Source: Zestomonas insulae
GTDB taxonomy: Bacteria; Pseudomonadota; Gammaproteobacteria; Pseudomonadales; Pseudomonadaceae
Reading direction: 5' to 3'
Assembly (NCBI RefSeq): GCF_016901015.1
Contig: NZ_JAFEUP010000002.1
Coordinates: forward strand, 620,001 to 684,000
DNA length: 64,000 nucleotides
Positions within the stretch are counted from its first letter, which is position 1, and each line of letters opens with the position of its first letter. A program made the translations under genes and the position numbers. Below are positions 35,777 through 47,212 of this stretch, one piece after another. Below the pieces are notes generated by a model. It made no database searches and had not been told where the DNA came from. It was given only the letters and a program-made list of their open reading frames with translations.

Positions 35777-37090
35777 TCAGCGCAACTTCTCGAGCAGCTG
35801 GTAGTACCACATGCCCGCCGCCAGCATCGGGTTGCCGAAGATGTCGCCGAGCGGCACCTTGATGTGCTTACAGGCGGCGAAGGTGTCGAACTGGGTGAGG
35901 TCGCCGTGCATCGCATTGGCCATGATCTCGCCCATGATGTGGGTGGTGGCGATGCCGTGGCCCGAGTAGCCCTGGCAATACCAGACGTTGCCGGACAGCT
36001 TGCCGAGCTGCGGGATGCGGTTCATCACGATGCCCATCGCACAGCTCCACTGGAATTCGATCGGCACGCCCTTGAGCTGCGGGAAGGTGCGTTCGATGCA
36101 CGGCCGCAGTTCGCCGGCGATGTCCCGCGAATCACGTCCCGAGTAGTTGGCGCCGCCGCCGAACAGCAGGCGGCCGTCGGCGGTCAGCCGGTAGTAGTCG
36201 AGCACGAAGCGGCAGTCGTACACCGCCAGGTCCAGCGGGTTGATCTGTTTGGCCAGCTCGCCGAGCGGCGCGGTGGTGACGATGCCGCCCATCGCCGGGA
36301 AAATCTTGCCCTTGAGCTGCTTGGCTTCCAGCTTGTGGTAGACGTCGCCGGCCAGCAGCACCTGCTTGGCGTCGATGCGCCCCTCGGCGGTGATCACCGC
36401 GGGCGCCTCGCCGTGAACGATCTCCAGCACTTCGGAGTGCTCGAAGATCAGCGCGCCGAGGCTTGCCGCCGCCTTGGCCTCGCCGATGCACAGGTTGAGC
36501 GGGTGCAGATGCATGTTGCGGGTGTTCTTCAGCGCACCGAGGTACAGCTCGCTGCCGAGGTGAGCGCGCATGCCGTCGCGGTCGAGCAGGGTGACGTCGT
36601 CGCCCATGCCGCGGCGCTGCGCTTCGGCGTGCGAGGCGCGCAGTTCGTCCAGGTGGCTGGCCTTCATCGCCGCGTGCAGGTGGCCGTGCTTGAGGTCGCA
36701 GCGGATGCCGTACTTCTCCACCCGGCCCTTGATGATCTCGTGACCGCGCCAGCGCAGGTGCCAGATGAAGTCGTCGACCTCGTCGCCGAGGCTGTCGCGC
36801 ATCTGTTTGCGCATCGCTTCGTCGCCGGACAGGCTGCCGGTGACCTGGCCGCCGTTGCGCCCGGTGGCGCCCCAGCCGATCTTGTGGGCTTCGACGATGG
36901 CGACCTTGTAGCCGCGCTCGGCCAGCTCCACGGCGCTGGCCACGCCGGTGAAGCCGCCACCGATGATGGCGATGTCGACGCTGATGCGCCCCTGCAGGCG
37001 CGGATAGTTGGTTTCCTCGTTGAGCGTGGCGCTGTAGTAGGACGGGCAGCGCTCGGCGGCGGGGATGACGGATTTGAGTGCGGCGGTCAT
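35777..37090 (-). CDS. FAD-dependent oxidoreductase, gamma-glutamylamine oxidase-like
   Basis: 437 residues, DAO family. The dinucleotide-binding motif IAIIGGGFTGVASAVELAER lies at ~41-60, followed by GWGATGRNGGQV. C-terminal FAD contact GYSGHGIATTHIMGE. Best fits PuuB/OrdL-type enzymes that oxidise gamma-glutamylated amines such as gamma-glutamylputrescine to an aldehyde plus H2O2. The gene follows a glutamine-synthetase-like ligase in the same direction, the classical pair of the gamma-glutamylation route. True substrate unknown. It is separated from that ligase by a 169-bp gap with an inverted repeat. Confidence 0.85.
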   Translation of the reverse strand: MTAALKSVIPAAERCPSYYSATLNEETNYPRLQGRISVDIAIIGGGFTGVASAVELAERGYKVAIVEAHKIGWGATGRNGGQVTGSLSGDEAMRKQMRDSLGDEVDDFIWHLRWRGHEIIKGRVEKYGIRCDLKHGHLHAAMKASHLDELRASHAEAQRRGMGDDVTLLDRDGMRAHLGSELYLGALKNTRNMHLHPLNLCIGEAKAAASLGALIFEHSEVLEIVHGEAPAVITAEGRIDAKQVLLAGDVYHKLEAKQLKGKIFPAMGGIVTTAPLGELAKQINPLDLAVYDCRFVLDYYRLTADGRLLFGGGANYSGRDSRDIAGELRPCIERTFPQLKGVPIEFQWSCAMGIVMNRIPQLGKLSGNVWYCQGYSGHGIATTHIMGEIMANAMHGDLTQFDTFAACKHIKVPLGDIFGNPMLAAGMWYYQLLEKLR

Positions 37091-37111
37091 ATTGCTATTC
37101 CTTGGTCTACG

Positions 37112-37231
37112 CCCCTCACCCCAACCCTCTCCCGGTGGGAGAGGGGGCGGCGTGGGGTTGAAAATAAAATCAATGTTTCAGGCAGGCCCCGGTTACCCCC
37201 TCTCCCTCTGGGAGAGGGCTGGGGTGAGGGG
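37112..37231. repeat. REP-like inverted pair between oxidase and ligase
   Basis: Arms at 37112-37133 and 37210-37231 (CCCCTCACCCCAACCCTCTC and its near-complement) with additional GGGAGAGGG/CCCTCTCCC stems inside. A common extragenic element type in Pseudomonas. Confidence 0.8.
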
Positions 37232-37259
37232 TAGGCCCACTCGGGGCACTGGAAGCCCA

Positions 37260-38624
37260 TCACGCCTGGGTCAGGTACCAGCGCCAATCCTGCTCGCCGA
37301 CTTCGGCCATGAACTGGCGGTACTCTGCGCGCTTGACGGCCAGGTAGACGCCGAGGAAATCCTCGCCCAGCGTTTCGCGCGCCCAGCTCGAGGCTTCCAG
37401 GGCGCGCAGCGAGGTCAGCCAGTCGGTCGGCAGGAATTCCTTGGCCTGGGCATAGCCGTTGCCTTCCACCGGTGCGCCTGGGTCGAGCTCCTCGCGGATG
37501 CCGCGGTGGATGCCGGCGAGGATCGCCGCGGCGGCCAGATAGGGGTTGGCGTCGGCGCCGCAGATGCGGTGTTCGATGTGCCGGGTGTTGGCCGGGCCGC
37601 CCGGTACGCGCAGGCTCACGGTGCGGTTGTCGACGCCCCAGGTCGGCGCCAGTGGCGCGTAGCTGTTGGCCTGGAAGCGCCGGTAGGAGTTGGCGTTGGG
37701 GCAGAACAGCAGCAGCGAGTCGAGCAGCGACGCGAGCATGCCGCCGACCGCCAGGCGCAGCAGCGGGGTACCGGCCGGGTCGGCGCTGGCAAACAGGTTG
37801 CGGCCTTCGCCATCGGCCAGGCTGACGTGCATGTGCATGCCGGTGCCGGCCAGGTGATCGAACGGCTTGGCCATGAAGCAGGCCTGCATGCCATGCCGGT
37901 TGGCCACGCCCTTGACCAGGCGCTTGTAGCGCACGGCCTGGTCCATGGCCTCGAGGGCGTCGCCGTGTTCCAGGGTGATTTCCACCTGTCCCGGGGCGTA
38001 TTCGGAAATCGCCGTGCGCGCCGGAATGCCTTGTTCCTTGCACGCGGCATAGAGGTCGGCGAGGAACGGTTCGATCTGCTCCAGCTCGCGCAGGCCATAG
38101 ACCTGGGTGCTGCGTGGCCGGCCACCGTCGCCGTCGAGGGCCGGTTGCGGGCGGCCTTGGGCGTCGCGCTGCTGGTCGAGCAGGTAGAACTCCAGTTCGC
38201 AGGCCATCACCGGGTGGAAGCCGTCCGCCTTCAGCGCATCGATCACCTTGACCAGCACGTGGCGCGGGTCGGCGACAGTGGCCGGCAGGCCTTCGCTGGG
38301 GTGCATGCAGACCTGCACGGCGGCGGTCGGCATGCGTCGCCAAGGCAGGCACACCAGGCTGCCGGCCAGCGGATAGGCGCGGCAGTCGATATCGCCGACT
38401 TCCCAGACCAGCCCGGAGTTCTCGACGTCCTCGCCGTGCATAGTCAGGCCGAGGATGGTGCTCGGCAGCGGCCGGCCGCTCTCGTAGACGGCGAGCAGTT
38501 CGTCGCGGTGCAGCAGCTTGCCGCGCGGCACGCCGTTGGCGTCGAGGATGAACAGCTCGAAGGCTTCGATATCGGGATGCGCCGCGAGGAATTGGCGGGC
38601 TTCGTCAGGGTGGGCGAATTGCAT
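37260..38624 (-). CDS. Glutamine-synthetase-like gamma-glutamylamine ligase
   Basis: 454 residues from ATG 38624 (GGAGA ~10 bp upstream). GS family: beta-grasp N-terminus, then catalytic motifs ELEFYLLD, EYAPGQVEITLEHGDAL, HLAGTGMHMHVSL, RFQANSYAPLAPTWGVDNRT and EHRICGADANPYLAAAAI. The lack of an adenylylation-loop Tyr context and pairing with a gamma-glutamylamine oxidase point to PuuA/PauA-type ligation of glutamate to a mono- or polyamine, not ammonia assimilation. Whether it acts on putrescine, spermidine or another amine cannot be told. A GntR regulator is divergent from it. Confidence 0.88.
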   Translation of the reverse strand: MQFAHPDEARQFLAAHPDIEAFELFILDANGVPRGKLLHRDELLAVYESGRPLPSTILGLTMHGEDVENSGLVWEVGDIDCRAYPLAGSLVCLPWRRMPTAAVQVCMHPSEGLPATVADPRHVLVKVIDALKADGFHPVMACELEFYLLDQQRDAQGRPQPALDGDGGRPRSTQVYGLRELEQIEPFLADLYAACKEQGIPARTAISEYAPGQVEITLEHGDALEAMDQAVRYKRLVKGVANRHGMQACFMAKPFDHLAGTGMHMHVSLADGEGRNLFASADPAGTPLLRLAVGGMLASLLDSLLLFCPNANSYRRFQANSYAPLAPTWGVDNRTVSLRVPGGPANTRHIEHRICGADANPYLAAAAILAGIHRGIREELDPGAPVEGNGYAQAKEFLPTDWLTSLRALEASSWARETLGEDFLGVYLAVKRAEYRQFMAEVGEQDWRWYLTQA

Positions 38625-39105
38625 GTTGTTATTTTCTCCAGTGCCCGCAGGCACGCACGACCGGCCGCCCTCATTGGTGAGGCGGAAGCAAAAGCAATGG
38701 ATCAGTGCGGGAGAGCGTCCGGTGGACGGGCGTGACGGCAGTGCCAGAGCGCCCAGAACGCCAGTTCGACGGGCAGGGCGGTGGAGGCTAGGCGGTGGCG
38801 CGCTCGGGGCCGGCCAGCGCCCGGGACCGCAAAGGGTCGGGATGCTACAGGCGTGGCGGAATCGATAGGAACGCGCATGAGAAGCTTCGTGGCGAGCCGT
38901 GAGGCTCAGGCGTTGGCAGGGTTGCATGCCCGGCAAGAGCGGTTAAATCGCAATCTCAGCACCTTTGGTTCAGTGATCACTAAACTTTGTCGCGGTCCTG
39001 GGCGGCAAATCCCGGTTAATTTCACTTCCGGTCCGGTCGCTTTTTCCGGGTTCTAGGCTGGTGATAGACTGCCGCCTTGGCGCCCTCCCAATAACAAGGA
39101 AAAGC
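38625..39105. other. divergent regulatory gap
   Basis: Between the ligase and the second GntR gene. It holds the palindrome at 38968-38985 and an extended -10-like TGATAGACT (39062-39070) before the GntR gene. The ligase-side half shows no recognisable promoter. Confidence 0.5.
38968..38985. promoter_or_regulatory. 18-bp palindrome, candidate GntR operator
   Basis: GTTCAGTGATCACTAAAC is a perfect palindrome except for one base pair; the inner 10 bp AGTGATCACT are perfect. It lies between the divergent ligase and GntR genes. Size and GT-AC spacing fit FadR-type GntR sites. Confidence 0.6.
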
Positions 39106-39765
39106 ATGACATTCAAGGCACCGGACAGCCTCGTCGAACAGATTGCCCATCACCTTGCGGAGCGCATCATTCGCGGCGAGATGAAGGAACGCGAGCGCAT
39201 TCAGGAGCTGAAGGTCACTCAGGAGCTGAATGTCAGTCGCGGTTCGGTGCGCGAGGCGCTGCTACTGCTCGAGCGTCGCCACCTGGTGGTGATCCCGCCG
39301 CGCCGCGGGGCCCACGTCAGTGAAATCACCCCGCATCACATCAAGAGCCTCTACGAACTGGTCGGCGAGCTGTACATCCTGCTCGCCCGCCACGTCGCCG
39401 AGCGCTGGCGCAGCGACGCCGACCTCGACCCGCTGCGCGCCGTGCAGCGCCGCCTGGCCGAACACGCCGCGCGCAACGACATCGACCGTTTCGTCGTCGA
39501 CAGCTTCGAGGTGATGCGCCAGGCGTTTCCGTTCGCCGATAACCCCTATCTGCAGGAAACCCTGGAGAACCTCATTCCGGCGGTCAGCCGCAACTACCAC
39601 CTGGCGCTGGAGCGGCGCAAAACCGAGATGGGCCAGTTCCTCGAGGCCTTCGACGCGCTGCTCGCCGCGGTGATCGCCCGCGACACGGCGCGCATTCGCG
39701 AAGTGCTCACCGCCTACAGCCAACACAACTGCCAGATGGTTCTGGCCGCCCTGGCCGACCGGTGA
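39106..39765 (+). CDS. GntR-family regulator, FCD subfamily
   Basis: 219 residues from ATG 39106 with AAGGA upstream. N-terminal winged HTH (VEQIAHHLAERIIRGEMKER, ELNVSRGSVREALLLLERR) and C-terminal helical FCD ligand domain. It ends 10 bp before smc, so smc may be read from the same transcript. Divergent from the gamma-glutamylamine pair, which is its most obvious target, probably through the 38968 palindrome. A GntR gene next to smc is also my recollection for P. aeruginosa, so its position may predate the amine genes. Confidence 0.88.
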   Translation: MTFKAPDSLVEQIAHHLAERIIRGEMKERERIQELKVTQELNVSRGSVREALLLLERRHLVVIPPRRGAHVSEITPHHIKSLYELVGELYILLARHVAERWRSDADLDPLRAVQRRLAEHAARNDIDRFVVDSFEVMRQAFPFADNPYLQETLENLIPAVSRNYHLALERRKTEMGQFLEAFDALLAAVIARDTARIREVLTAYSQHNCQMVLAALADR

Positions 39766-39775
39766 GGGGCCCCGC

Positions 39776-42700
39776 ATGCGTCTGAAGAGCATCAAGCTGG
39801 CGGGCTTCAAGTCCTTCGTCGATCCCACCACGGTCAGCTTCCCGAGCAACATGGCGGCGGTGGTCGGTCCCAACGGCTGCGGCAAGTCCAACATCATCGA
39901 CGCCGTGCGCTGGGTGATGGGCGAGAGTTCGGCGAAGAACCTCCGCGGCGAGTCGATGACCGACGTCATCTTCAACGGCTCGAACACCCGCAAACCGGTG
40001 ACCCACGCGAGCATCGAGCTGATCTTCGACAACAGCGACGGCAGCCTGGGGGGCGAGTACGCCAGCTTCGCGGAAATCTCCATCCGCCGCAGGGTGACCC
40101 GCGACAGCCAGAACACCTACTTCCTCAACGGCGTGAAGTGCCGGCGCCGCGACATCACCGACATCTTCCTCGGTACCGGCCTCGGCCCGCGCAGCTACTC
40201 GATCATCGAGCAGGGCATGATCTCCAAGCTGATCGAGGCCAAGCCCGAGGATCTGCGCAACTACATCGAGGAAGCGGCCGGCATCTCCAAGTACAAGGAG
40301 CGCCGCCGCGAGACCGAGAGCCGCATCCGCCGTACCCAGGAGAACCTGGCGCGCCTCAGCGACCTGCGCGAAGAGCTGGAGCGCCAGCTCGAACGCCTGT
40401 CGCGCCAGGCGCAGTCGGCGGAGAAGTATCAGGAATACAAGGCCGAGGAACGCCAGCTCAAGGCGCAGCTGACCGCCTTGCGCTGGCGCACCCTGAACGA
40501 TCAGGCCGGGCTGCGCGAGAAAGTCATCGGCGACCAGGAAGTGGCCTTCGAAGCGCTGATCGCCGAACAGCGCAACGCCGACGCCAGCATCGAGCGCCTG
40601 CGCGACGGCCACCACGAGCTGTCCGAACGCTTCAACCAGGTGCAGGGGCGCTTCTACTCGGTGGGCGGCGATATCGCCCGCGTCGAGCAGAGCATCCACC
40701 ACGGTCAGCAGCGCCTGCGCCAGTTGCAGGATGACCTCAACGAGGCCGAGCGCACCCGTCAGGAAACCGAATCGCACCTCGGCCACGACCGCACCTTGCT
40801 CGCCACGCTCGGCGAGGAGTTGGCGATGCTCGAGCCGGAACACGCCATCGTCAACGAGGCCGCCGAGGAGTCGGCCGCCGCGTTGGAGGAAGCGGACAGC
40901 GGCATGCACGCCTGGCAGGAACAGTGGGATCGCTTCAACCAGCAGTCCGCCGAACCGCGCCGCCAGGCCGAAGTGCAGCAGACGCGCATCCAGCAGCTCG
41001 AACAGAGCCTGGAGCGCCTGGCTGAACGCCAACGCCGGCTGGCCGATGAGCGCGCGTTGCTCGCCGCCGACCCCGAGGATGCCGCGATTCTCGAGCTGGC
41101 CGAGCAGATCGCCGTCAGCGAGCTCACCCTCGACGACTTGCACGCCAGCGAACAGGCCCAGGTCGAGCGCCTCGAACAACTGCGCGGCGAACTGCAGCGA
41201 GCCACTCAGACCCAACAGCAGGCGCAAGGCGAGCTGCAGCGCCTGAACGGCCGGCTCGCCTCGCTGGAGGCCTTGCAGCAGGCCGCGCTGAACCCCGGCA
41301 AGGGCGCCAGTGAATGGCTGCGCGAGCAGCAACTGCACGAACGCCCGCGCCTGGCCGAGGGCCTGCGCGTCGAGCCGGGTTGGGAGCTGGCGGTGGAAAC
41401 CGTGCTGGGTGCCGATCTGCAAGCGGTGTTGCTCGACGATTTCAGTGGCCTCGACCTGTCCGGCTTCGCCCAAGGCGATTTGCGTCTGGTGCAAGCCGGG
41501 GCGGACGGCGCCCGGGTGCCGGGCAGCCTGCTCGACAAGGTCGACTCGGCGCTCGATCTGCGTCCCTGGCTGGCCCGCGTGCAGCCGGTGGACAGCCTCG
41601 ACGAGGCTCTAGCACGTCGTGCCCAACTGGCCGACGGCGACAGCCTGATCAGTCGCGATGGCTACTGGGTCGGGCGCAATTTCCTCCGCGTGCGGCGCGC
41701 CAGCGAGGCGGAAAGCGGCCTGTTGGCGCGCGGCCAGGAACTGGAGCGACTGGGCGCCGAGCGCGAGGAGCGCGAAGCCGCCCTGGCGGGCTTGGATGAG
41801 CAGCTGGTTGCCCTGCGCGACGAGCAGCGTGCCCAGGAAGACGCGCGCGAGCAGCAGCGCCGGCGCACCCAGGACGAAGCGCGCCGGCAAGGCGAACTCA
41901 AGGCGCAGCTGTCCGCCGGACAGGCCAAGGTCGAACAGCTGACCCTGCGCCGTCGGCGCCTCGATGAAGAGTTGCTCGAGCTGGACGAGCAGCGCGCGCT
42001 GGAAGTCGAGCAGCTCGGCGAGGCGCGCCTGGTCCTCGAGGCGGCGCTCGACAGCATGGCGATCGACACCGAGCAACGCGAGCGCTTGCTGTTGCAACGC
42101 GATCAGTTGCGCGAGCGGCTTGACCAAGTCCGCCAGGCGGCCCGCGAACACAAGGACAAGGCCCATCAGCTGGCGGTCCGGTTGGGCTCGATCCGCGCCC
42201 AGCACGATTCCACCCGGCAGGCCCTCGAGCGTCTGCAACAGCAGGCCGAGCGTCTCAACGAGCGACGCGAACAGCTCAACCTCAACCTGGAGGAGGGCGC
42301 TGCACCGCTGGAAGAGCTGCGCATGAAGCTCGAAGAGCTGCTCGAGAAGCGCATGGGCGTCGAGGACGAGCTGAAGCAGGCCCGCCTGGCGCTGGAAGAT
42401 GCCGACCGCGAGCTGCGCGACGCCGAGAAGCGCCGCAGCCAGGCCGAGCAGCAGGCACAACTGCTGCGCGGCCAGTTGGAGCAGCAGCGCCTGGACTGGC
42501 AGACCCTCTCGGTGCGCCGCAAGGCGCAGCAGGATCAACTGCTGGAGGACGGCTACGACTTGCATGGCGTACTGGCCACGTTGCCGGCCGAGGCCAGCGA
42601 GCAGGCTTGGGAGGAGGAGTTGGAGCGCATGGCCGCGCGCATCCAGCGGCTCGGCCCGATCAACCTCGCGGCCATCGAGGAATACCAGCAGCAGGGCGAG

Positions 42701-43264
42701 CGCAAACGCTACCTGGACGCGCAGAACGCCGACCTGGTGGAAGCGCTGGAGACCCTGGAAAACGTCATCCGCAAGATCGACCGGGAAACCCGCAATCGCT
42801 TCAAGGAAACCTTCGATCAGATCAACAGCGGCCTGCAGGCGCTGTTCCCGAAAGTCTTCGGCGGCGGCAACGCGTACCTGGAACTTACCGGCGAAGATCT
42901 ACTCGATACCGGGGTGACGATCATGGCGCGCCCGCCGGGCAAGAAGAACAGCACCATCCACCTGCTCTCGGGCGGCGAGAAGGCGCTGACCGCGCTGGCC
43001 CTGGTGTTTGCCATCTTCCAGCTCAATCCGGCGCCGTTCTGCATGCTCGACGAAGTCGATGCGCCACTGGACGACGCCAACGTCGGCCGCTACGCGCGGC
43101 TGGTCAAGGACATGTCGGAGAAGGTGCAGTTCATCTACATCACCCACAACAAGATTGCCATGGAGATGGCCGACCAGTTGATGGGCGTGACCATGCATGA
43201 GCCCGGCTGCTCGCGGCTGGTGACGGTGGACGTGGAGGAAGCGTTGGCGATGGTCGACGCGTGA
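39776..43264 (+). CDS. smc: Chromosome segregation protein SMC
   Basis: 1162 residues. ATPase head with Walker A GPNGCGKSN (31-39), long coiled coil, hinge in the middle (~510-670), second coiled coil rich in E/Q/R, then the signature HLLSGGEKALTALALVF and Walker B CMLDEVDAPLDDAN. It condenses and helps separate chromosomes with ScpA/ScpB. The start has GAGGGG upstream. Long antisense frames across it are composition artefacts. Confidence 0.98.
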   Translation: MRLKSIKLAGFKSFVDPTTVSFPSNMAAVVGPNGCGKSNIIDAVRWVMGESSAKNLRGESMTDVIFNGSNTRKPVTHASIELIFDNSDGSLGGEYASFAEISIRRRVTRDSQNTYFLNGVKCRRRDITDIFLGTGLGPRSYSIIEQGMISKLIEAKPEDLRNYIEEAAGISKYKERRRETESRIRRTQENLARLSDLREELERQLERLSRQAQSAEKYQEYKAEERQLKAQLTALRWRTLNDQAGLREKVIGDQEVAFEALIAEQRNADASIERLRDGHHELSERFNQVQGRFYSVGGDIARVEQSIHHGQQRLRQLQDDLNEAERTRQETESHLGHDRTLLATLGEELAMLEPEHAIVNEAAEESAAALEEADSGMHAWQEQWDRFNQQSAEPRRQAEVQQTRIQQLEQSLERLAERQRRLADERALLAADPEDAAILELAEQIAVSELTLDDLHASEQAQVERLEQLRGELQRATQTQQQAQGELQRLNGRLASLEALQQAALNPGKGASEWLREQQLHERPRLAEGLRVEPGWELAVETVLGADLQAVLLDDFSGLDLSGFAQGDLRLVQAGADGARVPGSLLDKVDSALDLRPWLARVQPVDSLDEALARRAQLADGDSLISRDGYWVGRNFLRVRRASEAESGLLARGQELERLGAEREEREAALAGLDEQLVALRDEQRAQEDAREQQRRRTQDEARRQGELKAQLSAGQAKVEQLTLRRRRLDEELLELDEQRALEVEQLGEARLVLEAALDSMAIDTEQRERLLLQRDQLRERLDQVRQAAREHKDKAHQLAVRLGSIRAQHDSTRQALERLQQQAERLNERREQLNLNLEEGAAPLEELRMKLEELLEKRMGVEDELKQARLALEDADRELRDAEKRRSQAEQQAQLLRGQLEQQRLDWQTLSVRRKAQQDQLLEDGYDLHGVLATLPAEASEQAWEEELERMAARIQRLGPINLAAIEEYQQQGERKRYLDAQNADLVEALETLENVIRKIDRETRNRFKETFDQINSGLQALFPKVFGGGNAYLELTGEDLLDTGVTIMARPPGKKNSTIHLLSGGEKALTALALVFAIFQLNPAPFCMLDEVDAPLDDANVGRYARLVKDMSEKVQFIYITHNKIAMEMADQLMGVTMHEPGCSRLVTVDVEEALAMVDA

Positions 43265-43327
43265 CGCGGCGAAGCGGCTGGATTCAGCTAAACATTTGCG
43301 TCGCGGGGCATTTTGGTCTGCGCTGGT

Positions 43328-43388
43328 GCTAGCACGACGGTTCCGCGATTGCAGGGCCCGGTGCATAATTACCGTTCGTCGTGCTAGC
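43328..43388 (+). promoter_or_regulatory. zipA promoter framed by a 12-bp inverted repeat
   Basis: GCTAGCACGACG (43328-43339) and CGTCGTGCTAGC (43377-43388) are exact inverted copies 37 bp apart. Between them lies TGCATAAT, an extended -10 candidate, about 135 bp before zipA. Confidence 0.55.
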
Positions 43389-43503
43389 TTTAGCCGAACA
43401 ATTTTATAAGCGGAAAAATACCTGTAAGAACATACAGTTGTCCGCGTTTAACAAGGGCGAGGAAGCCCTGGGTCATTTCATCATTTTCAGGGGTTGAGCA
43501 TTC

Positions 43504-44343
43504 ATGGATATCGGTCTGCGCGAGTGGCTGATCATCGTCGGGATCATCGTTATCGCCGGCATTCTCTTTGACGGATGGCGCCGCATGCGCGGCGGCAAAG
43601 GCAAGCTCAAGTTCAAGCTTGACCACAGTTTCTCCAACCTGCCGGATGACGGCGACGATCCGGACCTGCTGGGCCCTTCGCGCATCACACCGCGACACAA
43701 TCCCGAACTCGATGCCGAAGAACTGCCGGCCATGAGTGCGCGCGAGCTGAACCGCCGGCGTGGCGTGCAGGTCGAGCCGCAGCAGGGCGACCTCGGACTC
43801 GGCCTCGACGAGCCGCCGACCCTGCTGAACCCGGTCGAAGACGAGCCGAAAAAGCGTAAAGGCGCGGCCAAGAAAGAACCGGTCATCGAGCCGGTCGATC
43901 AGGCACCGGTCGAAGAGGTGCTGGTGATCAACGTGGTGGCCCGCGACGACGACGGTTTCAGCGGCCCGGCGCTGCTGCAGAACATTCTGGAAAGCGGCCT
44001 GCGCTTCGGCGAAATGGACATCTTCCATCGCCACGAAAGCATGGCCGGCAACGGCGAGGTGCTGTTCTCCATGGCCAACGGCGTCAAGCCGGGGACCTTC
44101 GACCTCGATGACATCGACCACTTCCGCACCCGTGCGGTGAGTTTCTTCCTCGGCCTGCCAGGCCCGCGCCATCCGAAGCAGGCCTTCGACGTGATGGTCG
44201 CCGCCGCGCGCAAGCTGGCGCACGAGCTGAATGGCGAACTGAAGGACGACCATCGCAGCGTGCTCACCGCACAGACCATCGAGCACTACCGCCAGCGCAT
44301 CGTCGAGTTCGAGCGCAGCAAGCTGCTCACCCAGAAACGCTGA
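43504..44343 (+). CDS. zipA: Cell division protein ZipA
   Basis: 279 residues. N-terminal membrane anchor ([18 protein letters not shown]), basic then proline/glutamate-rich linker (~35-140), and globular ZipA C-terminal domain (~145-275, [20 protein letters not shown]). It tethers FtsZ to the inner membrane at the division site. Lies between smc and ligA, as I recall for Pseudomonas. Confidence 0.95.
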   Translation: MDIGLREWLIIVGIIVIAGILFDGWRRMRGGKGKLKFKLDHSFSNLPDDGDDPDLLGPSRITPRHNPELDAEELPAMSARELNRRRGVQVEPQQGDLGLGLDEPPTLLNPVEDEPKKRKGAAKKEPVIEPVDQAPVEEVLVINVVARDDDGFSGPALLQNILESGLRFGEMDIFHRHESMAGNGEVLFSMANGVKPGTFDLDDIDHFRTRAVSFFLGLPGPRHPKQAFDVMVAAARKLAHELNGELKDDHRSVLTAQTIEHYRQRIVEFERSKLLTQKR

Positions 44344-44356
44344 AGTGCTTGGCTAG

Positions 44357-46795
<2,439 letters not shown>

Positions 46796-46812
46796 GAGCG
46801 GCCCTTGGTCGC

Positions 46813-46842
46813 GAGCGCGGGTCGCGGCCAGGGGCCGCGCTC
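46813..46842. repeat. GC-rich hairpin between ligA and HU gene
   Basis: GAGCGCGG and CCGCGCTC form an 8-bp stem around GTCGCGGCCAGGGG. It resembles extragenic palindromes and has no T-run. It lies between convergent genes. Confidence 0.5.
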
Positions 46843-46891
46843 CTGCAAAAGCCTGCGCGCCGCGAGCGTGTGGTTGCGGCGGGCGAGTCGA

Positions 46892-47170
46892 TCAGTTCAG
46901 CGAGTCGCTGAGCGCCTTGGCCGGCACGAACTTCACCACCTTCTTCGCGGCGATCTCGATGCTCTTGCCGGTCTGCGGATTGCGGCCGGTACGCGCGGGA
47001 CGTTCAGAAACCTTCAGTTTGCCGATGCCCGGCAGGGTGATTTCGTCGTCGTTCTCCAGGGCGTCGCCGACGATCTCGCTCAGCTGCTCGAGAACCGCGC
47101 GCACGCTGGCCTTGGTCGAGGCGGTGGCTTCGGCGATGTCGGTGATCAACTGGTCTTTGCTAATGGCCAT
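46892..47170 (-). CDS. HU-family DNA-binding protein
   Basis: 92 residues, start preceded by GGAGTG. Begins MAISKDQLITDIAEA and carries the HU arm signature (VSERPARTGRNPQTGKSIEI with K-P-x-K-x-L-type end VPAKALSDSLN). Binds DNA non-specifically as a dimer and bends it. This is one of several HU paralogues expected in Pseudomonas; which one cannot be told. Confidence 0.92.
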   Translation of the reverse strand: MAISKDQLITDIAEATASTKASVRAVLEQLSEIVGDALENDDEITLPGIGKLKVSERPARTGRNPQTGKSIEIAAKKVVKFVPAKALSDSLN

Positions 47171-47212
47171 GATGGCACTCCATGTCAGATTTCGGACGGC
47201 ACGCTAGCACAT

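Noticed and set aside
39707-41494. 595-codon leftward frame opposite smc
   Set aside because: Shadow of the coiled-coil coding sequence (Leu/Ala/Gln-rich), with no domain.
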